64,000 bases of DNA, taken from positions 1,047,640-1,111,639 of the forward strand of contig NC_083656.1 of the NCBI RefSeq assembly GCF_963576545.1, in the 5' to 3' direction. The stretch comes from Limanda limanda. Taxonomy: Eukaryota > Chordata > Actinopteri > Pleuronectiformes > Pleuronectidae. Made by a program: the position numbers and the translations under genes. Shown here one piece after another: positions 53,188 to 63,668 of this stretch. Position 1 is the stretch's first letter, and each line of letters begins with the position of its first letter. A model generated the notes under the pieces. It was not told the origin of the DNA. It saw only the letters and a list, made by a program, of their open reading frames with translations, and did no database searches.

Positions 53188-54975
53188 TGAAGATCAAACT
53201 GATGATGATCGACAATCTCTTGAGGACACACACACACACAAAAACACACACTCACTTTTACACACTTACACATGACCTCCGTCTGATCCTCCTACTGAAG
53301 TGGGACCAGTCGCTTCCTTCCTGGGAACATGTTTTTAAAGTATGTGCACACAGGTTGGATCTTCTTCTTCTCCAGTTCTGTCGTCTTGCAGCTTTTTATT
53401 CACCAGATGTTGCTGCTGACAGACCAACACTGTGTCGTGATACACACTGAAATGATCACATTTTCCGCCGTCTTGATAAACGTAGAGAAATATCAACCTT
53501 TTCACGCTTTATAATTTGATGCTCCGTGCTCCACAAATGCAGCGCAGCACTGTTCGAGCTTTGCTCTTAATTCTTATTATTTTACTGCGGTTTTGTTCGT
53601 ACACTGTGAACAAAGATGGACGACGCTCATCTGAGCTTTCTCCCACTGTGAAAAAGTTCAGCTAAAATATCTAAGATATCCTCATCCCGCCCTTTAAACA
53701 TGACTTGGACTTGAGTGTGTCCAGTAGTGATCGAGCTGTGAAGCCGTGGCTCAAGGTCCTGACTTTAGACAAGTTTAAATACGTCTCCGCTCGTTTATAT
53801 ATCATCAAATAACTGATTCAAACCAAACTGATCAGAAACACTTGAACAAACATCAGTGAGATGAGAACGAACTGAAATGACAGAAACCATCTGCTAACAT
53901 GGAGGAGACAGGGTTATTGAGCTATACTGCAGCCAGCCACCAGGGGGCAATCCAGATGTTTTGGCTTCCTTTTGGGAGATGTAGTCCATTTTAATTTTCA
54001 GTGCAATGACTGTAGTTTCTTTATAAGCCGAGTTTCAGATATTTTCACACCTGTATACGCTTTTTATAGATTTTAGAAAGATTTTTAAAAAGATGAAATT
54101 GTCTAATGATACAATCTTGGATTCTGTTCCTGATGTGAAGTTTTCTTTTCTTCACAGAAAACCTCCAGACAATCTGAGCTCAGTGCGTAAAGTCAAACTT
54201 TTGAATCTAAGAACTTAAAGGAACTCGTGCTCGGGACTGAAGATATGATTCTCACCTCCTCCACGAAACGTCCATGTTCCCGTTGTTTAACTCCACCTGA
54301 TGTCCATGTGTTGCTTTAAATGTTTAAATAAGGATCTGAGCTTGAAAGATGTTGGCAGACAGTCACATGTTGTTCATTTGTAAATGTTGTTTTTGAACTT
54401 TCGGCCGTTTTTCAGGTTTTTCTTCCGGCGGCTGCAAACGGTTGTGGGTTTCTGTCTTTTCTGGTCTGACGTGCTTTTATTTTGATAGTTTTATTATTTA
54501 CAGTGATGAGGAAAAAAAATGTATGTTGTTTACTGATTTTTATACACACACACACACCCTGCTGCCCCATGTTAAACAGACACTGGGTGAAGTGCCTGCA
54601 TCTAAAGAGCTGATAAGAAACTCATCGATATGTAAATGTCTCACAGGCTGGATTTCCATGGTTTCTACACGGAGCGTCTGGAGTAAACGGCCGTGTAGCT
54701 GCAGTGTAGCATGTTCCGCTCACGTGTTCCGAGCGTCACTCAGCGAAACAGACGTCCTGTCCTCACGCCTTCCATCTGCTGCAGCTACCGCCCAGATGTT
54801 TACTGTTGTTCCATGAAACATGATGAAGAGTTCAACGTCCTCATGTTTGCAGCATCGTATGAAGCTGTTTAGACCGGTGGGACTCATTTGTTTCTTTGTG
54901 TGTTCGCCTGCCCGTTGTTGTACCTGTACAGTCGTGTGTGTTTGTTTTGCACATTAAAAGGAGACTTTACTGAAT
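53188..54975 (+). other. plekha1: plekha1 3' UTR
   Basis: About 1.8 kb after the stop codon with no coding evidence, ending at the ATTAAA signal (54953-54958). A GT-rich stretch (GTCGTGTGTGTTTGTTTTGC) lies just upstream of the signal. Length and position fit a long vertebrate 3' UTR. Confidence 0.65.
54953..54958 (+). terminator. plekha1: Probable plekha1 polyadenylation signal
   Basis: ATTAAA in CACATTAAAAGGAGAC, about 1.77 kb after the stop codon. It is the best-placed signal before the AT-rich intergenic stretch. Confidence 0.5.
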
Positions 54976-56128
54976 GAAGTTTGGACTCAACGATGAATTT
55001 GTTGGATTTGATTGTTGCTCAGAGAAACCACGAGCAGATGTAAACTGAATTACTGAAGATAAATACATGTAATATGAGTATTTTATTATTAATGTGATGT
55101 TTAACAAGTCCTGTTAATTCAGTCATTTTGGAAGATTGTGAGTTAATGGATGAAAAATGTGATTGAAAGAAAATCCAGTTAACATATAAACATGCTCCTG
55201 CTTGTTTGTAGCAAAAACAATGTCTTAAATGTATCATTATTTAATTAGACGTGATTAATACGATTAATACACTTCTGCAAAGTTGTGGAACTGCTTTAAC
55301 TGACACTGGAGTAGAGTATGAATCAATAAAACCTAATTAAGCATGTGAAATGTTATGATAATAAATATAATAATGATAATTACTGGGAATTCTGAAATCC
55401 CTCTACAACAATATCTTTTGTAAAAATACAGATGAGCTGCGGTGATCGAGCAGAGAGCTTCATCCCGGGCAGAGGGAGAACATGAGGTCGCTGTGGTTCA
55501 CATGGGATAAAACCACTTAGTTATTAATATTCATCCTTTTTATAGTTGCTTCAGTTACAAAGTGAGAATTCTACTGTTATTAATGACGAGTTATTAGTTC
55601 ATAAGTTGTATTTAAAGATTTAATCTCTCGTGTAGAACTGAAGGAAAAGACTCTTATTTAATAGATAATAGATAATTAGTGATCAATCAGTAGTTTTAAC
55701 GCTTTAAGCTCAGTTCTTTATGTGATCAGCTTTTTAAAAGATATTGACCATCAGTTACTTCTTTAAATATATATATTATATATCTATTGTACTATATGCT
55801 ATATTAAAATTAACAATCTCCACTTAATTTAGCATCTTTATGACAGCCAAAAACACAAATAATACTGTTTTTATATACTTGCAAATTAATTCAGGCGATA
55901 AGGGGTTAAAAATCACAAATCACCTCCAGGTTAGAGGAATCAATACACTAAAAAGTAGTTCCCATGGACTTCTCTGATAAACCTCCACAAACGCCTTTCT
56001 TTAATGTCTTAATCAGGTGCTCTGATTCTGAAACGACTGAACTTCAACACAGTTATCTCATGTTTGAACTGAGAGTTAGATTTCGTTCATTTTATTATTT
56101 TTTCACAAGCGTATTCATCCGCTCGTTG
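54976..56128. other. AT-rich intergenic region, no gene seen
   Basis: About 1.1 kb of AT-rich sequence between the plekha1 poly(A) site and the GC-richer segment at 56.13 kb. No reading frame, RNA gene or transposon end was recognised. Confidence 0.55.
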
Positions 56129-56214
56129 AAGAGACCTTGACCACCGCCGGTCAAATTGACTAGTTTCCGCGGATCGACCCGAGGTTAAGGTCAGAGCGTC
56201 GTGGTTTCTCCAGG
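56129..56214 (+). other. Possible non-coding first exon of an unrecognised gene
   Basis: A CpG-containing segment in otherwise AT-rich DNA ending in a strong donor (CTCCAGG then GTGAGT at 56214/56215). It is followed 0.8 kb later by a coding exon candidate at 56989-57070. The 5' limit is arbitrary. Confidence 0.35.
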
Positions 56215-56416
56215 GTGAGTCACTTTGTTAGCATCAAAATAAGTAGTTTGTTCTTAACAGCGAATTAACGTATTTTAGATTTTATTCGAAATCATACATC
56301 CATAATGTGTACGTGAATCCATCTGCTAAGTGGACATAACAGTATTATAACCGTTCCCTGTGTAATATATTCGACGGTGTCGTTTCATGAAAAACCTTGT
56401 ATTTGGGCGTGACGCA

Positions 56417-56472
56417 GTTAGGTAGCATCCTAGCTACCGTAGCATCCTAGCTACCGTAGCATCCTAGCTACC
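56417..56472. repeat. 17 bp x3 tandem repeat (GTAGCATCCTAGCTACC)
   Basis: Three tandem copies of GTAGCATCCTAGCTACC. Each unit is partly self-complementary (GGTAGC...GCTACC), so the array can fold into hairpins. It lies about 200 bp after the putative first exon. Confidence 0.88.
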
Positions 56473-56988
56473 TACAGCAGCCGATAATTAGCAAGCGCCA
56501 TTTTGTCTCTGGAGCAGGTGCATATTTGGAAATTGTATGGAGAATTTGTGCTATTTGAAGCTGTTTCAAACAATTGTCCCGTTTCCCACATCACTTAAGT
56601 CCATCGCTCTTAACGAAGCGGCCGTGACTTTTTACTTGTGTTAAAACTTTACTAGATAGTGTGGCTTCATCTGAGCACGTTGCTGTAGCGAGGGACGTTC
56701 ACTGTCTCCCGGAGAAATGAACACTCCTTATTGACACAAGTCATAATGACTGGTTTTGTTATTTTCACTTTACATTTACACTTAGTGCAGTGTAATTGTT
56801 TCCCGTGATAATTAAATGCCAATGTGATAATAAATGACAATTTCAAACCATACAAACTGTCATGTTTTACTGTATTTAATAGACGAGGTTTTCTTAAAAA
56901 AAGTATGATCTGTCAAACAAATGTGCAATTCAAGTAAAATGGTCTATTATTATATGAAAAATTCTGTGTAAGACACAATTGATTTAAG

Positions 56989-57070
56989 TCTGCGAGCTAT
57001 GAGTTTTGCTGAAGCTGCTGAAGAAGAAGCACCTTGTCTGAGGCACTTTATTCACATCTCCCCTTTTCAG
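56989..57070 (+). CDS. Candidate first coding exon of an unrecognised gene
   Basis: ATG at 56999 opens MSFAEAAEEEAPCLRHFIHI ending SPFQ, with acceptor TTTAAG before it and a good donor (CAG then GTAGGAAA) at 57070. A near copy of the same 60 bp (AAEEEAPCLRHFIHISPFQ) occurs at about 57500-57558, where it runs on into further open sequence. I do not recognise the protein. Confidence 0.4.
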
Positions 57071-57494
57071 GTAGGAAATGAATGTTTATGTTCTGTGAAT
57101 GTGTTATTGACTTGTTTTGTTACAAGATAAGATTGACTTTGATGGTTGACTTTGTGATTGTGTGCTGTTTGTGCAGCTAGATCCCACTTTTTATGTAGCT
57201 CCGCTCTGCCAGTGGTAGGCAGGTAGCATCACGTGGTAAGCATGTGTGCACCAGATGTTAGCATTGTTACCTTGTTTAATTTAGCAAAACACCTAACAGA
57301 AAGTATGATGTTGTTGATGTGCATGTGTGTGGTTAATGTTCAGTATGTTTATGTGTGTAAATAATAAGAGATAAGGTATTTTTGTTTATTACCAATAATT
57401 TAAGTTAAAAGATTAATAGGCCATTTCTATATATTGTTACCTGTTCATTTGTTGTAAGTTTGTAAATTGATTCTGTAAATTATAAACCGATTCT

Positions 57495-57717
57495 TGCTGA
57501 TGCTGCTGAAGAAGAAGCACCGTGTTTGAGGCACTTTATTCACATCTCCCCTTTTCAGGGCACAGCACATGCCATCGAGACCGAACAAGAAGGGTCCATC
57601 AACAATACCGACTCGAGGGAGACGGGCCTGAGCGGCCTGGAGGCTGAAAGCTCTGCTGTAACTGGAAAACTGTGGCTGTGTTGTTTTGATTCAGGTCCAT
57701 TAAGAGCTTCTTCTTGA
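57495..57717 (+). CDS. Second copy of the exon-like segment with extension (unrecognised)
   Basis: The duplicated segment reads AAEEEAPCLRHFIHISPFQ and continues GTAHAIETEQEGSINNTDSR and ETGLSGLEAESSAV to a stop at 57717. The shared CCCCTTTTCAG end could act as an acceptor here (CAG then GGCACAGC at 57559), joining in phase with the donor at 57070. No domain was recognised. Confidence 0.35.
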
Positions 57718-57890
57718 TGGAAAATGAAGAGTTCATCAAGAAATTCATGGACCTGACGGAGAAGGAGCTGAAGAAGCCGCTGAAGGACGTCGTCCCCTTG
57801 CGACTCAAGAAACACCTGGTGGACGCTCTGGTGAACAGCAGGGACTCCTTCAAAGACTACCTGACATCTGGTCTCTGTCATCATCAACAG
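57695..57890 (+). CDS. Charged helical exon of an unrecognised gene
   Basis: After a TTGATTCAG acceptor, a frame reads SIKSFFLMENEEFIKKFMDL, TEKELKKPLKDVVPLRLKKH and LVDALVNSRDSFKDYLTS, strongly helical and charged. It has a good donor at 57890 (CAACAG then GTTTTT). Joined in phase to the exon at 58045 it reads ERSDEVPDVVPSNVSF and stops near 58138. Joining to the preceding exon would need a phase change, so the complete model is unresolved. I do not recognise the family. Confidence 0.45.
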
Positions 57891-58044
57891 GTTTTTACAG
57901 ATTTTATCTTAAGGTTTCTGTCACTTCAGCTTTGATTCAACCACATGAAATTCATAAATGGCTTCACAATGTTAATAAAAGTGATTTCCAGATTTGACAT
58001 ATTCAGTGACATGCGTGATCTTTGCATTTGTGTTAATTCTGCAG

Positions 58045-58261
58045 GAACGATCTGACGAAGTACCAGATGTTGTTCCGTCCAATGTTTCATTTGAAACACA
58101 TGGAGAGGCTGCTTGGCAAAGTTTTTTTCAAACGTGATGATTTTAGAGTCTATCGGTTAGATTCAAACCATTCGTATTCTACTGCAAAGGGACTTCATTA
58201 TGAAATGTTGACCTTTGTCAAGGAAATCCAGTACTGCATGAAGTCCAACAGCTGTGAATGA
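58045..58261 (+). CDS. Candidate last exon of the unrecognised gene
   Basis: Follows a CTGCAG acceptor. In one frame it reads NDLTKYQMLFRPMFHLKHME, RLLGKVFFKRDDFRVYRL and on to a stop at 58261. In another it reads ERSDEVPDVVPSNVSFETHG and stops earlier, near 58138. Which frame is used depends on the upstream donor. AATAAA occurs at about 58427-58432. Confidence 0.35.
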
Positions 58262-58587
58262 GCTGTTGCTCAAGCATCATAATTTTATATTAGTGCGCCC
58301 TAAGTGGCCACTTTCCTTCATTACTTGGCCTGAAAGTTTTAAAATGCACCTCCAAACTATTCCATCTGTCAGACATGAGCATTATTATTATTGTAGGTTA
58401 CATATAAATTTATCTCAAATGAAAAAAATAAAGCTTTAAATGACCTTTTACGTGCTATTACGAATGCACAGAGCCGCTGCACGAGGAAGAATAAATCATA
58501 CTGAATGAAACAGACGCTGTGCTTGTACTTTGACGCTAAAGTTACACTGCGTAAGAGAGTTAACTCAACAGACTCTTTCGATGATCA

Positions 58588-59211
58588 ATGCAGCCCCCCC
58601 ACTCACTGTCCCCTTGCGCTCAGACCACGTGGAATATGGCTCCTCAACAGGGCCAAGGGTTCATAAGAGGACTGTTATCAACAGTGAGAGGTTTTTTTTT
58701 AAATGAAGTATCTTCTTTTGACTGCGATGTTGACAACATCTTGTGCCTCAATCCGGTTGGCGTGCGGCGATTTTCCGAAAATGTAGTGAGCCGCAGAAGT
58801 AGTGACACGTGTCAGAATGAGCCAATGTTAAGCTCCACATGGACAAGTGATGGATGTGCTGTGGCACACCATCAAGAGTTAGATAGTGGAAATGAACAAG
58901 TGGAGGATGGACGAGGGGAGCTGAAGACAGAACTGTATCTGAATGTGTCAGATGAGGAGGATGATGATGGTTACTTCTCAATGTTTCACAAAAGAGCAAA
59001 AATCTTTGTGCTACAGTGTCAGAGTGAAGTTGAGTGGAGGTATGGAGCCGAGCAGGAAGGTGATGAGGATGTGCAGGTAATGATGTCACGGAACATGTTG
59101 TGCCTGCGCTTAATAAACGGTCTCGTGTTCCCAGACCAAGAGAGAGGAAGGTGTACTGATTTTTCCTCCAGTGATAATAAGTTAACCAATCTGGTGACTG
59201 CAAACGGATAG
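58588..59211 (+). CDS. RanBP1-domain-like open frame, possibly a pseudogene fragment
   Basis: An intronless frame of 207 codons (an internal ATG at 58636 gives MAPQQGQGFIRGLLSTVRGF). The middle reads LNVSDEEDDDGYFSMFHKRA, KIFVLQCQSEVEWRYGAEQE and VQVMMSRNMLCLRLING. The order of an acidic stretch, H/K-R-A-K-(I/L)-(F/Y), E-W, then (V/L)-M-x-R-x-x-x-L-x-L, resembles the start of Ran-binding (RanBP1/RanBP2-type) domains. The usual K-x-R-G-x-G is replaced by Y-G-A-E-Q. About 100 bp of it is duplicated at 59239-59340, with a diverged third copy near 63376. It may be a decayed, multi-copy, lineage-specific gene; function is not established. Confidence 0.35.
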   Translation: MQPPHSLSPCAQTTWNMAPQQGQGFIRGLLSTVRGFFLNEVSSFDCDVDNILCLNPVGVRRFSENVVSRRSSDTCQNEPMLSSTWTSDGCAVAHHQELDSGNEQVEDGRGELKTELYLNVSDEEDDDGYFSMFHKRAKIFVLQCQSEVEWRYGAEQEGDEDVQVMMSRNMLCLRLINGLVFPDQERGRCTDFSSSDNKLTNLVTANG

Positions 59212-59340
59212 ACCGCTGCAGGGATGTCTACCGCAACATCTCAATGTTTCACAAAAGAGCAAAACTCTTTGTGCCACAGTGTCAGAGTGAAGTTGAGTGG
59301 AGGTATGGAGCCGAGCAGGAAGGTGACGGAGGATGTGCAG
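58976..59340 (+). repeat. Direct duplication of the RanBP1-like core
   Basis: The segment 58976-59076 (TCTCAATGTTTCACAAAAGA to GTGCAG) recurs at 59239-59340 with a handful of substitutions and a one-base insertion (GACGGAGGA for GATGAGGA) that shifts the frame in the second copy. A diverged copy lies near 63376-63436. Confidence 0.85.
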
Positions 59341-59511
59341 CACGGTGTGACGGAGCCTGTCTATGACTGTCAGGCCTCAGTTATAAGAGACACATCCACT
59401 GTCCACTCAACTGACACCAGTTATGAAGACACCTTATATCCACAAGTTCAGGTGAGTCGCCTCAGTCGTACGAGGGGGCAAGACAGAACTGTATCTGACT
59501 GATGGCACTGC

Positions 59512-60240
59512 CTGCACGACAGGACAAAAACTCTAGGGTTGTGAGGAGAATACTCGAAAAAGCGCAGAAAGCAACTTGGAACCATTGAATTTAGCATGAA
59601 ATTAAATCAAAAAAACAATAACTCAAAGAAACACACTGAAAATAAGTTCAAAAACTGAAACACAACCCTCGTGGGTCTTCTTCAGGTCTTGTTAGGCATG
59701 TGTAAAAGTAAAAATATTTCTATCTGAGCTGTGAGGTCCTTCCACTACAACATTCAGAGCAAGAGTGAGTGAGGAGACTGAGGGCTCCTCTATTTATAGG
59801 CTGCCTTTCACAGACTCCTCCCCCTTGTCTATTCCAATGTGATCCTTAAATTCTATAACTGTGAATAAAAATAAACGTATTTATATATATTATCATTCAT
59901 GATACCGTGTATCTATGAAAATATTATATTTTATTGGACTTAAATGATATATTTATAAATAAATCTGGTTATTACTACTTTGTGACGTCTACGAAGTCTT
60001 TTTTTTATAAATGAACTGTGACTTGTGATTTTAAGCGAATTTCTTATGGATAAACTGATTGTTTTAACTTACATGACAAATTACATTTTATTTCCTTAGT
60101 GTTTATTGGAGTTTTCTACATCCATGTATTCTTTTTGTGATCCATCATGTTATTACTACTTCGTCTTTCTTCCAACCTTATCGGCTCTGGACTTTGGCTC
60201 GACTGAGAATTGAGGGTGTGTCCCAGCCTTTATATATCAG
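59512..60240. other. AT-rich region, no gene seen
   Basis: No convincing frame or RNA gene. AGGGTTGTG near 59534 and CACAACCCT near 59660 are inverted and about 125 bp apart; they could bound a small MITE, but no duplication is evident. Confidence 0.4.
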
Positions 60241-60247
60241 TCTATGG

Positions 60248-60470
60248 CAGTGGTTCTCAAATGGGATTTTTTTTAAATATATTTAAAGTTACCATCCATT
60301 CAAAAATCCTTTACAAATTGTTATTTAATAACAATTTTAATAAAATGTAAGTGTAAGTGCATGAATTGAATGTTATATTCAGTAGGTCAGTGGTTCCCAA
60401 ACTTTTTACAATCCCGTACCCCTTCAGACATTCAATCTCCAGCTACGAACCCCCCCCCCCCCCCCCCAAC
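60248..60470. mobile_element. Two partial DNA-transposon ends (CAGTGGTTC..CAAA)
   Basis: CAGTGGTTCTCAAATGGGA at 60248 and CAGTGGTTCCCAAACTTTTT at about 60388 are the classic left terminus of a vertebrate hAT (Charlie-like) family. The second continues into CCCGTACCCC and a poly-C run. No right ends were found, so both copies are truncated or nested. Confidence 0.55.
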
Positions 60471-60807
60471 TAAAGGGAAATGACAAACAAATGGAGGTTG
60501 AACTAACTCACTCAGGGGTTTAACGGGAATAACTATTCAACTCAAACAAGGCAAAACAGATGAAAACCAAGATACTCCGCGTCAAATGCCGAAAGAACAC
60601 AAACTAACAATGTTTAACTAAGGACATAAATAAACTAAACAGTGTGCAGAAGTGTGTGCGTTGAATTTGAAAAAAGGAGCGTGGCCGGAGCGGAGTTCAG
60701 CCAGAAATCATCACCACAGGCACAGGTTAATGAGACGGGTTGAGAGGATGCACATAATTCTGCTATGTGTGCATAGCCTTTTTCTAGCGGACAAATCCTT
60801 GTGCGAC

Positions 60808-60905
60808 GCACGTAAGAAGGGATACGTAAGCACGTAAGAAGGGATACGTAAGCACGTAAGAAGGGATACGTAAGCACGTAAGAAGGGATACGTAAGCACG
60901 TAAGG
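60808..60905. repeat. 22 bp x4 tandem repeat with CACGTAAG and ATACGTAAG
   Basis: Four copies and a partial fifth of a 22 bp unit (CACGTAAGAAGGGATACGTA plus AG). It is followed by an inverted repeat, TGCGTTTTC (60922-60930) and GAAAACGCA (60939-60947), around GGGCCCAT. Confidence 0.9.
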
Positions 60906-61076
60906 GGCCCGGAAGGGCTCTTGCGTTTTCGGGCCCATGAAAACGCAGAAGCATGCGCCGGCCTTGAATCTTAAATCGTCTTCTACACACAGTCTATGCC
61001 TGTATTTAGTTTTCATGCTCATCAGAGCTGAGAACCTCACATAAATATGTGGTGGCAAATGGCATCAAAGTTTTGA

Positions 61077-62208
61077 CAGCGCCGCTGCTAGACATTCTGG
61101 TGCCCTAAGCATAACTCCTTTATGATGCCCCCCCCCCCCCAACGTTTGTTTCTGCCAGTTTAACATTTTATTAAAACAAAAAAGGAAAATCTACTTTGTA
61201 AACACAGTACACAGAACAGCAAAAACATACATACACACAAGTATTGGGATGTGCAAAATCTTCGTAGAAATGAAATAGTCATCCATAAATACAAACTTAA
61301 AAGCAGAAGTATACAAGTTAGCAATCTTCTTCAATAAAGAAAAGATTTAGAAGCAGAAAATTCACACAATTTTACTGAACTTTGTAAACACACTATGTAG
61401 AACAACTAAAACACACATTCAAGCAAAGTCCAAAATCAAAATATTCAAACAAAGAATCTTATACTGAAAAAATTATAAACATTTAATACTGTAAGCATGC
61501 AGCCAGGGTGCTCTCCCCCTTTATTTATCAACTGTTTGATGAATCTAATCTAATATAAAAGCATAATAGAATGTAAAGGAAAGTAACATCTATCTGGCTT
61601 CAGTTAGGCCTACTTGTAAAATGCATAATGTTTAACAGTAAAATCTCAATTTAGCTTGCACCTAAGTTATAACATATTTGAGTGTGCTAACATTAGCAAT
61701 AACGTCAGCTAGTTCGAGCAGTATGCATAGGCTAACCATTAACGAACCATCGTAACTTTTTGAGCAATTAAATATATCTCTTGTTCTGCCTGTTTTGTGA
61801 TATACATGCCTAAAAGGTGCCTGATATTTATATACTGAAATAATATCAGCATTATAATTGTAACCTATTTTATTTAATGACGTTATTGTCGAGGGTTGAT
61901 TTGTATTTCCTGTTCTAAGCGGGTTGTTGGTAGTGACTCTTATTTTGAAAGGGCGTTTTAAAGGAAGTGGGTTCTGTGATGAGTGAAGTTGCAAAGTGAG
62001 CAGAGAAAAAACGTGTGTGCTGTGCCGAGCGCATGACCTGCTCTCTTGTCCTTTGTCGGATGAGGCCGGACCTATGATACAACTAAACGCTCGGCTACAT
62101 AATTATTATAACTATGATGATTTTTTAGTTTCCTATTTTTTGGTGCCCCCTCAGGACTTGGTGCCGTACGCACAGTGCGTAGTTCACGTTATGGGAGCGG
62201 CGGCGCTG
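61077..62208. mobile_element. 1.13 kb DNA transposon with CAGCGCCGC inverted ends
   Basis: The left end CAGCGCCGCTGCTAGAC and right end GAGCGGCGGCGCTG are inverted, and the sub-termini GGTGCCCTAAGC and GACTTGGTGCCGTACGC also correspond. The interior is AT-rich with no transposase frame. An internal part (about 61860-61995) resembles the last 140 bp of the window. I could not see a clear target duplication. Confidence 0.6.
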
Positions 62209-62767
62209 ACTGCAGGGTACTCTGTGCACAGTCCTACCCAGAAATCTGGCAGAGGCTTCTGATTGAATTCAATTTTAATGGATCCACTTGTTGCGACTTC
62301 AATGAGGCTCTCCTGTTCAGAGCCGGGTCTGGGTGAGGGGTTCTGGGAATGAGGACGTGACAAAAACCGGACTGAGAGGTCGAGAACCGTCAAATCCAGC
62401 TAGCTCTCAGCGGCTAGCTGCTGCTCTCTCAGAGGGCTGAAGAGTATAACTCCGGGCTGCTTCCTCCAGCTGCTAACATCCTCACTGTGCTGCGTTCAGG
62501 CAACTCGGATATTCCGACCTCCTACTTGAAGAAGAGCAGTGGACTCCTCAGGCACTCATGGAGACATATAGCTTCGCAGTGTTGGCAGTGAACGCAACAG
62601 AATTACATCGATGACAAAATAATGTCATCAGACCCAAGAAAATCAAGTTCAACTTGTAATGGTAAGAAAGTGGTTATAAACACACAACAAGATTAGGACA
62701 CTTGAGGCCTACATTCCAAGTGATTCCACATAATTCAAATCATTCAGTATCAACAAACACATTCAGA

Positions 62768-62897
62768 AAGAGACATGTGATTGTTTAGACAAATAGGATG
62801 GGTTCTTTGGTAAAGAGGCTCTCTCATTGGCTGGTTTTGCGGGGGATTGGGTGGCAATGAGGAAGTTAGTTTGTTGTTGATGTGCGCGAGTGACGGA
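62768..62897. repeat. Module shared with the transposon at 32-33 kb
   Basis: GACATGTGATTGTTTAGACA, AATAGGATGG and CAATGAGGAAGT...TTGTTGATGTGCGCGAGTGACGGA match 33205-33320 in order (GACATGTGACTGTTTGGACC and so on). The same transposon family therefore has two copies in this window. Confidence 0.75.
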
Positions 62898-62991
62898 GTG
62901 AATGAAAAAGGCACATGTTCACATGTAAAAGTAGATAGAGTTGATAGACGACGAGGAAGCTTCCTGTCCTCTCTACGTGAGGACGTTACAA

Positions 62992-63668
62992 TACATTGGC
63001 CTTAAGCTCTTCAACATCATCACCCATGTGGCTGAAAAGACAAGTGGGGCAATGGCAGACAATGGCAGCTTCCCTCTGACCTCACACGCAGAAACTACCA
63101 GAGACGCTTTGGAAACATGAAACCAAGAATGAAAAAAACGCCCTACTCAGTTAACTGCGAGTTACGCCGGGTTCACACCGGACGCGTAAGCTGTCCGGTG
63201 CCGCGGCCTCCCAGTCCCAGGTCTCTACTATGACACAACTCCTTACATTTCCTTTACAGTCAGTGATTTGTGTCGGACTGTTAGCGGGCCACAACTAGAG
63301 TATTTTAACGATTTGTTAAAAGGTGACTCTGAAGAGGAGTGGACTATTTGTTACCCCATGTTTGAATCATCGATGTGCCAAAGTGTCACAGTGAAGTAGA
63401 GTGCAGGTAGTGAGCAGAGCAGAAAGGTGACGAAGGACCCCCAACAGAGACCGACTGGACAGATATCTGTCCTTACAAGGTCAGATAAGGCAGTGCTATC
63501 TGTCCGTGTCTGTCAAAACGTAGAGAAGCATACATTGGCCTTAAGCTCTTCAACATCATCACCCATGTGGCTGAAAAGACAAGTGGGGCAATGGCAGACA
63601 ATGGCAGCTTCCCTCTGACCTCACACGCAGAAACTACCAGAGACGCTTTGGAAACATGAAACCAAGAA
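62992..63668. repeat. 138 bp near-identical direct repeat
   Basis: 62992-63129 and 63531-63668 (starting TACATTGGCCTTAAGCTCTT, ending ACATGAAACCAAGAA) look identical over about 138 bp. They flank about 400 bp that includes a diverged RanBP1-like core copy and a GGGTTCACACCGGACGCG transposon-type terminus near 63168. Confidence 0.88.
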
